Notes: generated by a model not told the origin, from the sequence alone. Positions 1 to 10,489 are shown, counted from the first letter of the stretch. The stretch is DNA of 64,000 bases from Dromiciops gliroides (GCF_019393635.1 NC_057863.1:623666791-623730790); one strand, 5' to 3'. Numbers and translations are program-made.

Positions 1-180
1 GAAACAGTCCCTGCCCTCAAGGAGCTTAGAGGAGGGAGACAAGAAGTACAGGATAAATTGGAGATAATCAACATGGGAAAGACACATGCGTTAAGTCTGA
101 AAGGCAAAGTCAAGGAAATGCCCCTCTAGAGCTACCCACCAGAAAATCAGTCAGTCAATCAAAAAAGTATTTGGGGAAAA
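1..180 (+). repeat. Dispersed old repeat unit (CCCTGCCCTCAAGGAGCTTA type), fragment
   Basis: This is the 3' part of a unit that recurs in the window, with the landmarks TGTGCTAAGCACTGGGGATACA, then a CCCTGCCCTC block, then GGAGCTTACATTCTA. I recognise it as a common mammalian interspersed sequence but cannot assign a family name. Confidence 0.5.
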
Positions 181-185
181 AAGGG

Positions 186-340
186 GGGGGGGCAACTAGA
201 TGGCACAGTAGATAAAGTACTGGCCCTGGATTCAGGAGAACCTGAGTTCAAATCCAACCTCAGACACTTGACACTTACTAGCTGTGTGACCCTGGGCAAG
301 TCACTTAACCCTCAGTACCTCACCAAAAAAAAAAAATAAA
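186..340 (+). repeat. WSINE1-like tRNA-derived SINE
   Basis: Full-length copy ending in an A-rich tail. A target duplication of the form AAAAAGTATTTGRGG lies on both sides (about 162-177 and 341-355). Confidence 0.85.
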
Positions 341-393
341 TAAAAAGTATTTGAGGAATGCCAGCTGTATGCCTCTAGGATCCTAGATATTCC

Positions 394-551
394 TTCTTTT
401 TTTTCTTTTTTGTGGGGCAATGAGAGTTAAGTGACTTGCCCAGGGTCACACAGCTAGTAAGTGTCAAGTGTCTGAGGCCAGATTTGAAGTCAGGTCCTCC
501 TGAATCCAGGGCTGGTGCTTTATCCACTGTGCCACCTAGCTGCCCCAACGG
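394..551 (-). repeat. WSINE1-like SINE
   Basis: Antisense copy: T-run, then the GTTAAGTGACTTGCCC core, then CTAGCTGCCCC. It is flanked by the exact duplication TCCTAGATATTCC (381-393 and 552-564). Confidence 0.88.
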
Positions 552-574
552 TCCTAGATATTCCAATGTACCAC

Positions 575-832
575 CTTGTAGTGTGACCTCATGGGAAGAT
601 CACTGGATTTGGAAAGCCTGGGTTTCAACCCCAGCTCTGATGTATGACCTTGGGCAAGTCACTTTCCCTGTGTGTGCTTCAATTTCTTTTTGTAAAACAT
701 GGAGCCAATAATACCCCTAATACCTAAAGCTCATAGGAGCAGAGAGTTGGAAACTGGAAGGCACTTTAAAAATCATGTCATCCAAATCTTTCATTTTACA
801 GAAGAGGAAGTTTGAGGACCAGAGATGGGAAT
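575..832 (+). repeat. Two old MIR/core-SINE relics
   Basis: The first carries the TGACCTTGGGCAAGTCAC core at about 647-664. The second carries TTCATTTTACAGAAGAGGAA at about 791. Both are strongly diverged. Confidence 0.5.
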
Positions 833-1100
833 AGGGTTTCCCAAGGGAAAGAGGGCATTCACTCCCAGTTTCCTTTTCTGGATGTCCAGATTTTTTGACC
901 TTATAGAGCCTTCAAAAGATAATCCTGCTCATCCTGTAGGACAGGATCAAATTACCCTTTGGTCCTCTCACTGTGAGCGACCCCTTCTCTACCAGACGTC
1001 TTTCCTGAAATATAACCTCCATCCCTCTCATTACTACCATTTATAATAATTCTCTACAATAAGGGGGCAGAGGATGAAGAGATGAATGTCCCTTGTGCTC
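833..1100. other. No gene or repeat recognised
   Basis: Single-copy-looking sequence. The open frame at 825-1046 has no recognisable protein similarity. Confidence 0.4.
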
Positions 1101-1104
1101 CTTG

Positions 1105-1736
1105 TGATGGAGAGGACTAAAAAGGATTAACAGATAACCTATCAATAGTACCTAAAAGGGTTAATAGAGAAACTAAGGTTTGAGTTTTTCTATCAACAAA
1201 CATTATCAATAGAAGCCTAAGGAGACAGTAACCAAGGACCATTAACCATTAATATCCATTAATATTCCTAGATGATAGGATACCTAGAAACCTGATCTTA
1301 AAGTAAAGAGATATCATAGAGAGACCCTCTAACTCTGACAAGTCTAAGCATGTCTTTATGAACATGTGCAGAAGAGCCAAATGTGTCCTCAGGTTCACCT
1401 TATGACATTTGAACCTCAAAAACACACCCCTAGAGAAAAAGGTACCCACCTTGGAGGTTGTCTTAGGACCCCCAGAATTCCAAATTAGGATAAGCCCTCA
1501 CATGTACTTCCTTAAGGAGGAGATTAAGATAATGAGGAGATAACCTACTTTTTCTTACTATAAATATAACCATCTTTCTTCCCCCATTCAAGATATCTTT
1601 CTTTTTTACTCTTTTGGTATTTTCCCTGTGGCCTCACAGTATTCTACTAAAACTTAGGAAACTGAGTCACTGAATCTTGTAATTCTTTGGGATGCCTCAT
1701 GATCAATTTGATCAATTAAATCCATTGCCTACTTCA
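1105..1736 (+). mobile_element. Solo LTR, family A (copy 1)
   Basis: A 632-bp block beginning TGATG and ending CTTCA, flanked by the 4-bp duplication CTTG (1101-1104 and 1737-1740). It aligns along its length with two other copies in the window. A CTATAAATATAAC TATA-like box lies near 1558. It is a solo LTR with no internal retroviral part. It is the most diverged of the three copies and so probably the oldest. A 4-bp duplication fits a class I (gamma-like) ERV. Confidence 0.75.
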
Positions 1737-1774
1737 CTTGCGCTGACTAGGTATACGCAGGTCTATATATCAAT

Positions 1775-1915
1775 GGCCCCCACAGCCTAGAGAGAGTAAA
1801 TGATTTACCCAGGTTCATACAGCTAATAGGTGTCAGAGGTAGGATCTGAAACTGAGTTTTCCTAAATCTAAGTCCAGGACTCTATCCTCTAGGCAACACC
1901 ACCTCTTAAGCCACA
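1775..1915 (-). repeat. MIR/core-SINE relic
   Basis: Antisense core with GATTTACCCAGGTTCATACAGCTAATAG and a CTCTATCCTCTAGGCAACACCACCT-type end, diverged. Confidence 0.5.
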
Positions 1916-1924
1916 TGTAAACTA

Positions 1925-2178
1925 CTTGTTGTCAAATTGTTTCTATCATGTCCAACTCTCTGTGACACCATTTGGGGCTTTCCTGGCAAAGATACTGGAC
2001 TGGTTTGCCATTTCCTTGTCCAACTCATTTTACAGATGAGGAAAGTGAGGTAAACAGGGTGAAGTGACTTGCCCAAGGTTGCACAGCTAGTAAGGATCTG
2101 AGACCAGAACGTATGAACCCGAGAAGGTGAGTCTTCCTGGTTCCCAGGCCAGCTCTATCCACTGCATCTCCTAGCTGC
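1925..2178 (-). repeat. MAR1-type SINE with RTE/BovB-like tail
   Basis: Near full length in antisense. The RTE-like tail (ATGTCCAACTCTCTGTGAC on the plus strand) is followed by the SINE core GTGACTTGCCCAAGGTTGCAC and the head CTCCTAGCTGCC. Confidence 0.75.
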
Positions 2179-2189
2179 CATACTTATTA

Positions 2190-2560
2190 GTCTCTAATTG
2201 AGAAGAAAAGGTTAGCAACCAGAGAAGAGGAAGCTGCCAAGTTCTGTGGCATTGACCGTAAATTTAAAGAAAGGAGAGAACTTGGGGACTATAGTAGATA
2301 AAGGATGGATTGTCTTGGGATAATCAAAGTGAAGAAAAAGGTCATTATTCCAAACAGGAAGGGAATAGGATGAGCAAAGCCCCAAGTCAAGGGATGGACA
2401 CATTATGTGAGGGGTAGTGAGGAAACTGGAGCTGAAGGTGCAGCCTGGGGAAAAGTGAGAGCTAAGGATGATTAGGTAGTATAGGAGCACATGGTGAAGG
2501 GCCTTGAACATTATACAATGTTTGGACTCCATTCTATAGGTAAGAAGAAATCACCTAAGA
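2190..2560. repeat. Diverged dispersed repeat fragment, no gene
   Basis: The segment with GGTGAAGGGCCTTGAACATTATACA followed by GGACTCCATTCTATAGGTAA resembles the downstream part of the dispersed unit also seen at 3557-3960. No coding similarity was seen. Confidence 0.4.
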
Positions 2561-2564
2561 GGCA

Positions 2565-2733
2565 ACTAATGGTACAGTGGACAGAATACTAGAATGGCAC
2601 CAGGAAAGACTTGAATTTGAATCCTGTCTCAAACATTTACTAGAGTGACTCTGGGCAAGTCACTTAACCTTCATCAGACTCAGTCTCCTCATCTGTAAAA
2701 TGAGAGGATCTGACTCAATGACCTCCAAGATCT
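2565..2733 (+). repeat. MAR/MIR-type SINE, 5' part, split by an LTR
   Basis: The element stops at AGATCT and resumes at 3531 with ATCTCTTTCAACTCTAAATATG. The SINE was one piece before LTR copy A2 landed in it. Confidence 0.75.
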
Positions 2734-3530
2734 TAATGTAGGAGGCAAAAAGGGGTTAACAGAAAAACCTAAGAGCCAAGCTCTAATTCAGATATGAGTT
2801 CTAAGAGGGATTCAGACCCCAGTTAGTGGATAACTTACAAGTCAGGATGCTGAGTTCTCTTACCCACAGTAACCAGGGAACATAATGGGGCAGGTCATAT
2901 AACAATGAAAAAAAATGACAGGCTATAGAAATTTAGAGTAGAAATAAATGATAGATGAAGATGTTTTTAAACTAAGCATGGCAGGGCAGCTAGGTGGCGC
3001 AGTGGATAGAGCACTGGCCCTAGATTCAGGAGGACCTGAGTTCAAATCCAGCCTCAGACACTTGACACTAGCTGTATGACCCTGGGCAAGTCACTTAACC
3101 CCAACTGCCTCACCAATAAATAAATAAATAAACTAAGCATGGGAACCAGAAAGAGACATGCACAGAAAAGGCCTAATTTGTCCCCAGATTCACCTTATGA
3201 TGTGTAAACCCCAAAAACACACTTCCACAGAAAAAGGTACCCTCCTTGGGGGTTGTTTTAAGACCCCAGGAACTGCAAATTAGGACAGGCCCTCCCCTGT
3301 ACCTCCCAAAGGTGGAAATTATTATAATGAGACTGATAATCAATTTATCCATACTATAAATATAACTGTCTTTTCTTTCCCTATTCAAGAGTTACCTTTC
3401 CAATGTTCTGGTTCTCTCCCTGTGGTCACCCACAATATTGCAATAAAACTTGGGAAACTGAGTCGCTGAGTCTTATAATTCTTTTGAGACAACTCACAAT
3501 CAATTTGACCCTTAATTCCAGCCCACACCA
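2734..3530 (+). mobile_element. Solo LTR, family A (copy 2), inserted in a SINE
   Basis: The LTR starts TAATGTAGGAGG and ends CCCACACCA, flanked by the 4-bp duplication ATCT (2730-2733 and 3531-3534). A CTATAAATATAAC box lies near 3354 and a CAATAAAAC poly(A) signal near 3440. A WSINE1 copy (2982-3129) sits inside. Without it the LTR is about 635 bp. Solo LTR with no internal genes. The order of events is SINE first, then LTR, then the younger WSINE1. Confidence 0.82.
2982..3129 (+). repeat. WSINE1-like SINE inside the LTR
   Basis: Flanked by the 13-bp duplication AAACTAAGCATGG (2969-2981 and 3130-3142). Confidence 0.9.
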
Positions 3531-3556
3531 ATCTCTTTCAACTCTAAATATGTGAT
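3531..3556 (+). repeat. 3' remainder of the split MAR/MIR-type SINE
   Basis: Continues the element that ends at 2733. The joined text reads as a normal SINE end. Confidence 0.65.
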
Positions 3557-3960
3557 ATTGGCAGCCAGTGATACCTCGTGAATGAACAAACAAGCATGGG
3601 ACTTGAAGAAAATGAGACTGGTGTGCAGAATGGAGAGGATTAGGAGAGTCACTGAGGACACCTGGAAGCAGATGCCATGACCTAAATCTAGGCATGAGGC
3701 AATGAGGGCCTCTGTGAAGGATTAGAGCAGTGGGAATGGAAAAGAAAGCAGGAACATAAGAGACATTTTGAAGGAAGAAATGAGAGCATGATGGTAGAGA
3801 AAGACACAGATTGCAAAGCACTACAGAATGTTATTGTGGAGAACTCAATCAGCAAGCACTAGGCTAGGTACTGGATAGAAAGAAAAAAAATGAAGCAAAC
3901 CCTGCCCTGGAGAAGCTTACATTATAGAGAAGGAAACAAGGACAGAAGTTCATGTAGAAC
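3557..3960. repeat. Dispersed repeat unit, diverged
   Basis: Contains AAGCACTAGGCTAGGTACTGG, then ACCCTGCCCTGGAGAAGCTTACATTATA at about 3855-3930. No coding similarity was seen. Confidence 0.45.
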
Positions 3961-3969
3961 ATAAATAAA

Positions 3970-4132
3970 GGGGGCAGCTAGGTGGCGCTGTAGATAAAGC
4001 ACCTGCCCTGGATTCAGGAGGACCTTAATTCAAATGTGGCCTCAGACACTTGACACTTACTAGCTGTGTGACCCTGGGCAAGTCACTTAATCCTCATTGT
4101 CCTGTCTCCACCGCCCCCCCTGCCCAAAAAGA
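3970..4132 (+). repeat. WSINE1-like SINE
   Basis: Full-length head and core. The tail is C-rich followed by a short A-run instead of a pure A-tail. Confidence 0.85.
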
Positions 4133-4139
4133 GATAAAA

Positions 4140-4900
4140 TGAAATACAAAGATAATTAAATACAAAGTGCTTTGAGATTGTGAGAAAATTATTATTAATA
4201 ATGGATTTCTTAGGGAACCCAGAGATTACTTACTCAGTCCTTTCTCCCCACCCTCATCTCCCCTCCAGAAAGTGCAGTTCTTATGAAACTTCACCAAATC
4301 TTATCTGGGACAAACCCAAGGGAACAAAAGGAATGGAGTTAGATTCTTTTGTCTAGATCTGTGAAAGACTGATGGGATTAAACCACACCTAGATAATGGA
4401 CTTAAGTTACTTGGTGAGGGTCTTTTGAGTTCTTTTCCTGGATATCATCCCTAGCGTTCATTTTAATGTAGACCACCTTCAAGGCATGTCCAGGAATGGA
4501 ACTGAAGGATTCTGAGTTAGATGAGTTAGATTTTATCAATGTGTAATGACCTGCCTCTATCGAAAGAGGATAAAAACTCATGCAGTAATTCTGGGGCATC
4601 TTCTGAGCTTTTCTCTTGGTTCTCTGAGACCACATGGTCTCTGGCTCTCTCACTAGCTCTCTTGGGACTCCCTGAGACCACATGCTGGCATGGGTCTTTG
4701 GGGGCTTTTCTCCTGCTTGCCCTAACTGGCATGCTGAAACTGACTCCCTGCTTTCTCTATCACACCTTCTGAGACCATGAGGAGTTAGGGAGACGTGTGG
4801 GTCAATCCTTTACTGGTATAACATTGATAAGTTGATAATATGCTTATCCCAAACTGGTGTCAATAGCAATTAATTTTCAATAACACAAGAAGGAAGATAC
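4140..4900. other. No gene; possibly an old LTR (4270-4870)
   Basis: GGATAAAAACTCATGC at about 4568 resembles a TATA box of a retroviral LTR. The downstream text with repeated CTGAGACCACATG resembles an R/U5 region. No target duplication or second copy was found, so the call is weak. Confidence 0.3.
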
Positions 4901-4904
4901 TAGC

Positions 4905-5200
4905 ACTTATTAAGAACCAGTGCTCACTGTGATAAGCACTGGACATACAAAGACACACACAAAAAAAGAAAAAGAAAACAATCCCTGCCCTCAGGGAACT
5001 TACATTCTACTGGTAAAACAAGTATGTGTATGTATATTTGTATATACATAATAAATATAAAGAGTAAATATAGATAAATGCAAAGGTGTTAACTACAAGG
5101 CAGTTTGGGAGAAAAGGCACTAGCACTAGAGAAGAAAGGACTCCAGGGTATTTAGCCTGAGAAATCACAAAGAGAAATCAAATAGTATAGAAAAAGCTGT
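4905..5200 (+). repeat. Dispersed repeat unit
   Basis: Shows AGCACTTATTAAG, GATAAGCACTGGACATACAAAG, then ATCCCTGCCCTCAGGGAACTTACATTCTAC in order. Confidence 0.55.
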
Positions 5201-5204
5201 CGTC

Positions 5205-5700
5205 AATCCACCAATGACTTCCCCTTGCATCATTCCCTGGGGACTTCTCTCAAAAGACTCTTCTCATTTTCTTATTTGAGGACAGAGAAAGTAAAGAAGT
5301 TTGGACGAAAAGCTCACCCCCTTCTCCCATTTTGGGGTGGGGTGGGGGTCTGGAAGACAAACATTTCTCCCCACCCGTACCCCTGATGTGTAAGCAGCAG
5401 GAAGACAGAAAGAAGACATGTATTGGGCCCACTGCTCCACAGGGCTTCTTAACAGAAGATAGTGCTATTTGGTTTGGTTTACCTTCCTAGTGAGTGCTGG
5501 CTCAGGAGCATTTCCCTCTAAATCTTTTCATTGCATTTTTAATGTGTTCTCACTGGAAGGGAGCAGCTGCTCCTTTCCCATTGGAGGGTAGGAACAAGAA
5601 CAGGGGGGAGAGAACCCCTACTCCAGAGCTCCCCCAGCTTCCTGGAAAGCCCATAAAGAAGCTTGGTACATTTCTCTAATTTTCAGAGATGATGATTTAT
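5205..5700. other. No gene or repeat recognised
   Basis: Single-copy-looking sequence. The two short open frames here (5250-5432 minus, 5494-5679 plus) carry nothing recognisable. Confidence 0.4.
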
Positions 5701-5960
5701 GGAAGCATCTGTCCCCCAGCCTAAATCTACTTCCTAGGACTTCAGCCATCATTGAAGTAAAACTAATGAAAGGTTTATGAGTTACTGAGCTCCAGATACT
5801 ATTGATAAACTCCCTTTCATGCGACTGTTACATCTCATCATCCTTGCAGCCGTTATGTACCTTTGAAGCATGGAGGGAACCTCAAAGGTGGATCATTTTA
5901 ATATTTCCCTTCTGAAGATTAACGTCTGCTTAAGGCTGCCTCTTCAGGTACATCTCTTCC
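5701..5960. other. Candidate conserved non-coding block
   Basis: Repeat-free and AT-rich, with homeobox-like TAAT cores and GATTTATGGA/GGTTTATGAG motifs. It has no coding potential in any frame. The call is by texture only. Confidence 0.3.
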
Positions 5961-6005
5961 CTCTGCCAAGCCTCTTCAGAAAGCATCATATTAAGAGAGA
6001 GGGGA

Positions 6006-6170
6006 GGGGCAGCTAGATGACGCAGTGGATAGAGCACCAGCCCTGGATTCAGGAGGACCTGAGTTCAAATTCGGCCTCAGACACTTAACACTTACTGGCT
6101 GTGTGACCCTGGGCAAGTCACTTAACCCCAATTGCCTCACAGAAAAAGAGAGAGAGAGAGAGAGAGAGAG
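6006..6170 (+). repeat. WSINE1-like SINE
   Basis: Full-length copy whose tail has become an (AG)n run at about 6146-6170. Confidence 0.85.
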
Positions 6171-6431
6171 GAAGGAACCTTGAATCTCTCCAAATTTGGC
6201 TAAAAAAACCTTCCAGACCTTGGAAGGTAAACACAGCCCATCTCTACCATCTCTCCGCTCTGCCTCCAGGTAGGACTGAGCTTGAAGCAGCTTGTAAAGT
6301 CATCCCGGACCCCTTTCCCAAATATCTCCAGAGAAGAAAATCCTCCTGCCTCTACTGGGAATGAATTCTGGTGCTTCTTGACCCAGCCTCAAGGTTCTCC
6401 TCACTGCAGTTCATCCTAAAATTATTTTCCT
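6171..6431. other. No gene recognised
   Basis: Short spacer between SINEs. It may hold diverged L2, but this could not be confirmed. Confidence 0.3.
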
Positions 6432-6581
6432 GGGGCAGCTAGGTGGAGAAGTAGATAAAGCACCAGCCCTGGATTCAGGAGGACCTGAGTTCAAATCCAG
6501 GCTCAGACACTTGACACTTACTAGCTGTGTGACCCTGGGCAAGTCACTTAACCTTCATTGCCCTGCCCCCCCCAAAAAAAT
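6432..6581 (+). repeat. WSINE1-like SINE
   Basis: Flanked by a TTTTCCT/TTTCCT-type duplication (6424-6431 and 6580-6587). Confidence 0.85.
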
Positions 6582-6710
6582 TTCCTAAAGCACAAGTCTG
6601 ATATCATCCCCCACAATCCCTTCCACCCTTATTCAGTAAAGTCCAGTGGTTCCCTATTACTTCTTGGATCACAGATTTAGAACCAGAAAGGACATTAAAG
6701 GCTCTGAGAG

Positions 6711-6860
6711 GGGACAGCTAGGTGGCGCAGTGGATAAAGCACTGGCCCTGGATTCAGGAGGACCTGAGTTCAAATCCAGCCTCAGACATTTGACACTTAC
6801 TAGCTGTGTGACCCTGGGCAAGTCACTTAACCCTCATTGCCCCACCAAAAAAAATTTAAA
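6711..6860 (+). repeat. WSINE1-like SINE within L2
   Basis: Flanked by an AAAGGCTCTGAGAG/AAAGGGCTGTGAG duplication. Confidence 0.85.
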
Positions 6861-7102
6861 AAGGGCTGTGAGACCCAGCTTTCTCCTCTGTCTGGCCTTT
6901 AAAGCACTGGGCAAAGGGGTTCCTCCCTGCCTTTTCAATTCTCTTACACTTTACTCCCCTCTATGTACTGTACAATCCGGCCACACTACCTTCCTTGTTG
7001 CTCATCACACACCATACTCCACCTCCATGCCTATGCCGGGTATACTCTCCCTTCTTACCTCTGCATCCTGAAACGGCTGGCTTCCTTCAAAACTTAGCTC
7101 AG

Positions 7103-7265
7103 GGGGCAGCTAGGTGGCACAGTGGATAGAGCACAGGCCCTGGATTCAGGAGGACCTGAGTTCAAATCCGGCCTCAGACACTTAACACTTAACACTTAAC
7201 TAGCTGTGTGACCCTGGGCAAGTCACTTAACCTCAATTGCCTAAAAAAACAACAAACAACAAACA
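7103..7265 (+). repeat. WSINE1-like SINE within L2
   Basis: Exact 12-bp duplication AACTTAGCTCAG (7091-7102 and 7266-7277). ACTTAACACTT is locally repeated inside the element. Confidence 0.9.
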
Positions 7266-7476
7266 AACTTAGCTCAGGTATCACCTACAACAACCTTTCC
7301 TGACTCCCTTCCATCCCCAGCCCCTAGGGCCTCCCCTTCAAAAATCACCTTGTATTCATTTTGTATGTAGTCTATATATATTTGTATAAATGTGCACATC
7401 GTCGTCTCCCCTCTTAGGGACTGGTTCCCTTTCATCTTTATATATCCTGTGCTTGGCACATAGTAGGTGCTTAATG

Positions 7477-7772
7477 GGCACAGTGGATAGAGTGCTAGAC
7501 ATAAAATCAGGAAGAGGTCTCCGGAGTCTTTTCTAGCCCCCACCCTCAGCCTTCTCTTCTCCAGGTGAAACATCTCCTGTGACAAAGTAGATAGGTCTGC
7601 ATCATAGACTGAATTCAAAGCTGGCTTCAGACGTTTCCCAGCTGTGTGACCCTGGGCAAGTCACTTAATCCTTTTTGCCTCAGTTTCTCATCCGTAAAAT
7701 GAAATGGAGAAAGAGATGGCAAACCCCTTCAGTATCTTTGCCAAGAAAACCCCAAATGGAGCTGTGAAGAGT
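7477..7772 (+). repeat. MAR1-type SINE interrupted by a 101-bp insertion
   Basis: The head GGGCACAGTGGATAGAGTGC, core GTGTGACCCTGGGCAAGTCAC and RTE-like tail CCCCAAATGGAGCTGTGAAG are present. The stretch that normally reads ACTCATCTTCCTGAGTT is replaced by foreign sequence at 7511-7611. Confidence 0.7.
7511..7611. repeat. Inverted 101-bp duplicate of 10608-10708
   Basis: The reverse complement of 10608-10708 matches here over the same length with two mismatches by eye (7525 region A/G and 7566 region T/C). The copy at 10.6 kb lies in continuous old-SINE context, whereas this one interrupts a MAR1, so this copy is the derived one. Confidence 0.85.
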
Positions 7773-7849
7773 AGGCCATTGCTTGCTGGCTTGATACTCT
7801 AATTTTGGCTCCCTTCCTCTCACTCTCTGCTCTTCCTGGTGTCTAACCT

Positions 7850-7990
7850 GAATCTTTTACTAAGTGCCTGCCCTGTGCCATGCCCTGTGCTAAGCACTGA
7901 GGATACAGACAGAAGAGAAACAGGCCCTGACCTCCAGGAGCTTACATTCTATTCGGGGAACAATCATGCGGGAGGATGAGTATCTTTGAA
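7850..7990 (+). repeat. Dispersed repeat unit
   Basis: Contains CCCTGTGCTAAGCACTGAGGATACA and CCTGACCTCCAGGAGCTTACATTCTATT. Confidence 0.6.
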
Positions 7991-8124
7991 AAGCATCAGG
8001 GGTATAACTTATTGGAGTGGGAGGGGCCAGATGAGCAGAGTTGGGGGGTATTTCCTTTCCCCACTTGGATATTGCCTAAATAATTATTTCTAGAGAGTTG
8101 CTCTGGGGGTGGGGGGAAGGGGAG

Positions 8125-8330
8125 TGTAGTAAGGATGATGCAATGAGAAGTATGTGGCTCTGAATTCAGAGGATCTGGGTTCAAATCTCGCCTCTCACTT
8201 TCACTGCCTGTATGACCTTGGATGAATTATTTAACCTTCCTAGGCCTCATTTTCCTCATCTGTAAAAATCATGGGGTCAGACTCAATGGCCTCTGGGGTT
8301 CCTTCCAGCTCAAGATCACTGATCAGCTCA
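8125..8330 (+). repeat. MAR/MIR-type SINE
   Basis: Core GTATGACCTTGGATGAATTATTTAACC, then CCTCATCTGTAAAAATCATGG and an end reading GGGTTCCTTCCAGCTCAAGATC. Confidence 0.6.
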
Positions 8331-9020
8331 CAATTACTTCTATAGGGTACGCAAAGGGCCTTTGGGCACCTCTGCACCAAGCTGAGCCCCTCTCCCTGGT
8401 GCCAAGAACAGCCAAAGGGCATGCCTGCTCAGTGGAGCTCAAACGACTTGGGCCAGGGAGGGTCTGGGCAGGGATTGGCTGGGCTGCTAGATAGGAGTCA
8501 CCCAGGCTGTCAGGCTTGTCTAATAGAGAGATCTCTCTACTGCTTCCAAAAGAGGCTCTGCAGAGCATGGAGGTGTTGGAGACTTTTAGATTGTGATCCA
8601 TTTCCTCTTTCATCTTTTTTCAGTCTGTCTTTGGCTCGTGGGTTTTAGCATGCACTGTGGAGCTGCCAGTGATAAGCCCAGGACGGGGAGTGGTAAATCT
8701 CCCTTGTTCTCCCCCACTGACAAGAGCAGAAGAGGAAATCGTCCAAGTGAGGAGGCAAATCATGGCCTGACTTCTGAGCTCAAAAGGAATAGGATATTTG
8801 AGGGGAGTTATTTGTAAAGGATGAAGGAGACTCATTCTCACCATCAGCATTTGGGTCAGCCCCAAAAAATCAAACAAGGCTGGGATCCAGGGTAAAATGC
8901 CTTACCCCAAGCTTCTTAACTTCTTTATGTCATGGACCCCTTTGGCAGTCTGGGGAAGCCTATGAACCCCTTCTTAGAGTAATGAGTTGTTGTTGGGTTT
9001 GTTTTTGTCTTTGTTTCTCA
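8331..9020. other. No gene recognised
   Basis: Short overlapping open frames occur on both strands, none with recognisable similarity. ATGGACCCCTTTGGCAGTCTGG near 8930 is a motif often seen in old mammalian repeats. Confidence 0.35.
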
Positions 9021-9030
9021 TTTGTTTGTT

Positions 9031-9174
9031 TGGTTTTTTGCAAGGCAATGAGGGTTAAGTGACTTGCCCAGGGTCACACAGCTAGTAAGTGTCAAGTGTC
9101 TGAGGCCAGATTTGAACTCAGGTCCTTCTGAATCCAGGGCCAATGCTTTATCCCCTGCACCACCTAGTTGCCCT
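9031..9174 (-). repeat. WSINE1-like SINE
   Basis: Antisense copy directly next to a second one. The outer flanks AGAGTAATG (8978) and AGAGTAACTG (9312) look like the duplication of the pair's first insertion. Confidence 0.82.
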
Positions 9175-9176
9175 GT

Positions 9177-9311
9177 TGGGGGTTTTTTGAGGCAATTGGG
9201 ATTGTGACTTGCCCAGGGTCACACAGCTAGTACGTATATGAGGCCAGATTTGAACTCAGGTCCTTGAATCCAGGGCTGGTGCTCTATCCACTATGCTACC
9301 TAGCTGCCCCC
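9177..9311 (-). repeat. WSINE1-like SINE, slightly shortened
   Basis: Lacks part of the TTAAG and AAGTGTCAAGTG core segments relative to its neighbour. Confidence 0.8.
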
Positions 9312-10060
9312 AGAGTAACTGGACCCCAACATTTATATGCATAAAATAAAACACATATGATTAAAAAGGAAAACAATTATATTGAAATTCAGTTATGAAA
9401 AAAAATTTTAAGCTCATGGACTCCAGGTAAACAGCCCCTGCCCTAGCCAGACGTAAAGACAGTTGGACATATCTCCCAGAGGGAAGGACACTTGGGACAA
9501 GTGTCAGGGACCCAGGTTGCTGCTCCTGCCTCGTCCTTGGGAAAAGGGCAAATCTCTTAGCCGTACACTAAGCCTGTGGGTACAGACCCTGAGGCTGCTC
9601 TCTGAAGGGACTCTACCCGCGCCACAGTAGAAACTTCCAATAATCCCACAGGTCAAATGGCTTCCATCACCCTCCTAACAAGAATTAAAACTCCTGCAGA
9701 GAAATAAGGAACATCTCCTCAATTCTGTTCCATGAATCATTGCCTTGGCACCATGAAGTTGGAGGCTGGATAAATAAGTCTGAGATTGGAGGAGGAGAAA
9801 ACCTTTGGAAGAAAGGAATCAGAGCCAACCAAACTGCCCTCCACCTTGCCAGTGGGCAGCACCTTGGAGAGCGGCTGAGCATTTGTGATTGCAAAGAGGG
9901 AAAGCAGAGGGTAGGGACAGGAAGAGGAGGAGGCAAGCAGGGTGTAAGGCAGTGATGAGCCCAGTTGATCAAGGTGACAGCCCCTCTACACTGTGTAACT
10001 AAGCAGTGACTCATTCTGTAGAGCTCCCCCAGAAGCCCTTCCTCAAGATGTATATGACAT
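9312..10060. other. No gene recognised
   Basis: Single-copy-looking. The 135-codon minus frame at 9685-10092 is low-complexity Leu/Pro/Ser-rich and carries no known domain. Confidence 0.4.
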
Positions 10061-10061
10061 G

Positions 10062-10207
10062 GGGCAGCTAGGTGACACAGTAGATAAAGCACCGGTCCTG
10101 GATTCAGGAGGACCTGAGTTCAAATCCAACCTCAGACACTTGACACTTAGTAGTTGTGTGACCCTGGGCAAGTCACTTAACCCTCATTGCCCCACCCAAA
10201 AAAAAAT
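10062..10207 (+). repeat. WSINE1-like SINE
   Basis: Exact 14-bp duplication ATGTATATGACATG (10048-10061 and 10208-10221). Confidence 0.92.
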
Positions 10208-10262
10208 ATGTATATGACATGTCCTTAGCCTCCTCAAAAACCTCTAGAATCACAGACTCCCC

Positions 10263-10263
10263 C

Positions 10264-10304
<41 letters not shown>

Positions 10305-10307
10305 ACA
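10263..10307 (+). repeat. (CA)n microsatellite
   Basis: About 19 CA units, with one TA interruption near the end. Confidence 0.95.
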
Positions 10308-10489
10308 TCTGGAATATACTCCTCAGAGATTTTCTGAAACCTTCCCAACCCATCGCAACACTGAAGAAAACCCTCTTCCACCTTCACCATTGCACATTCT
10401 CAGCCGCCCCAGCTGCTCTAGGCAGACCCATGATACATGCATCCCCCGTGCCACACCAACTTTCCAACTCTTCCAGGTTCTGCTGTAGT

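Larger units (their letters stand above)
6582..7476 (+). repeat. L2 LINE 3' fragment, cut by two SINEs
   Basis: L2 landmarks appear in order: CACAAGTCTGATATCATC, CTGTACAATCCGGCCACAC, CTTCCTTCAAAACTTAGCTCAG, a gap filled by a SINE, TATCACCTACAACAACC, and CTTGGCACATAGTAGGTGCTTA. The fragment is non-functional. Confidence 0.75.

Noticed and set aside
186-340. tRNA gene
   Set aside because: The SINE head is tRNA-derived, but the copies have A-tails and target duplications and no foldable intact tRNA.
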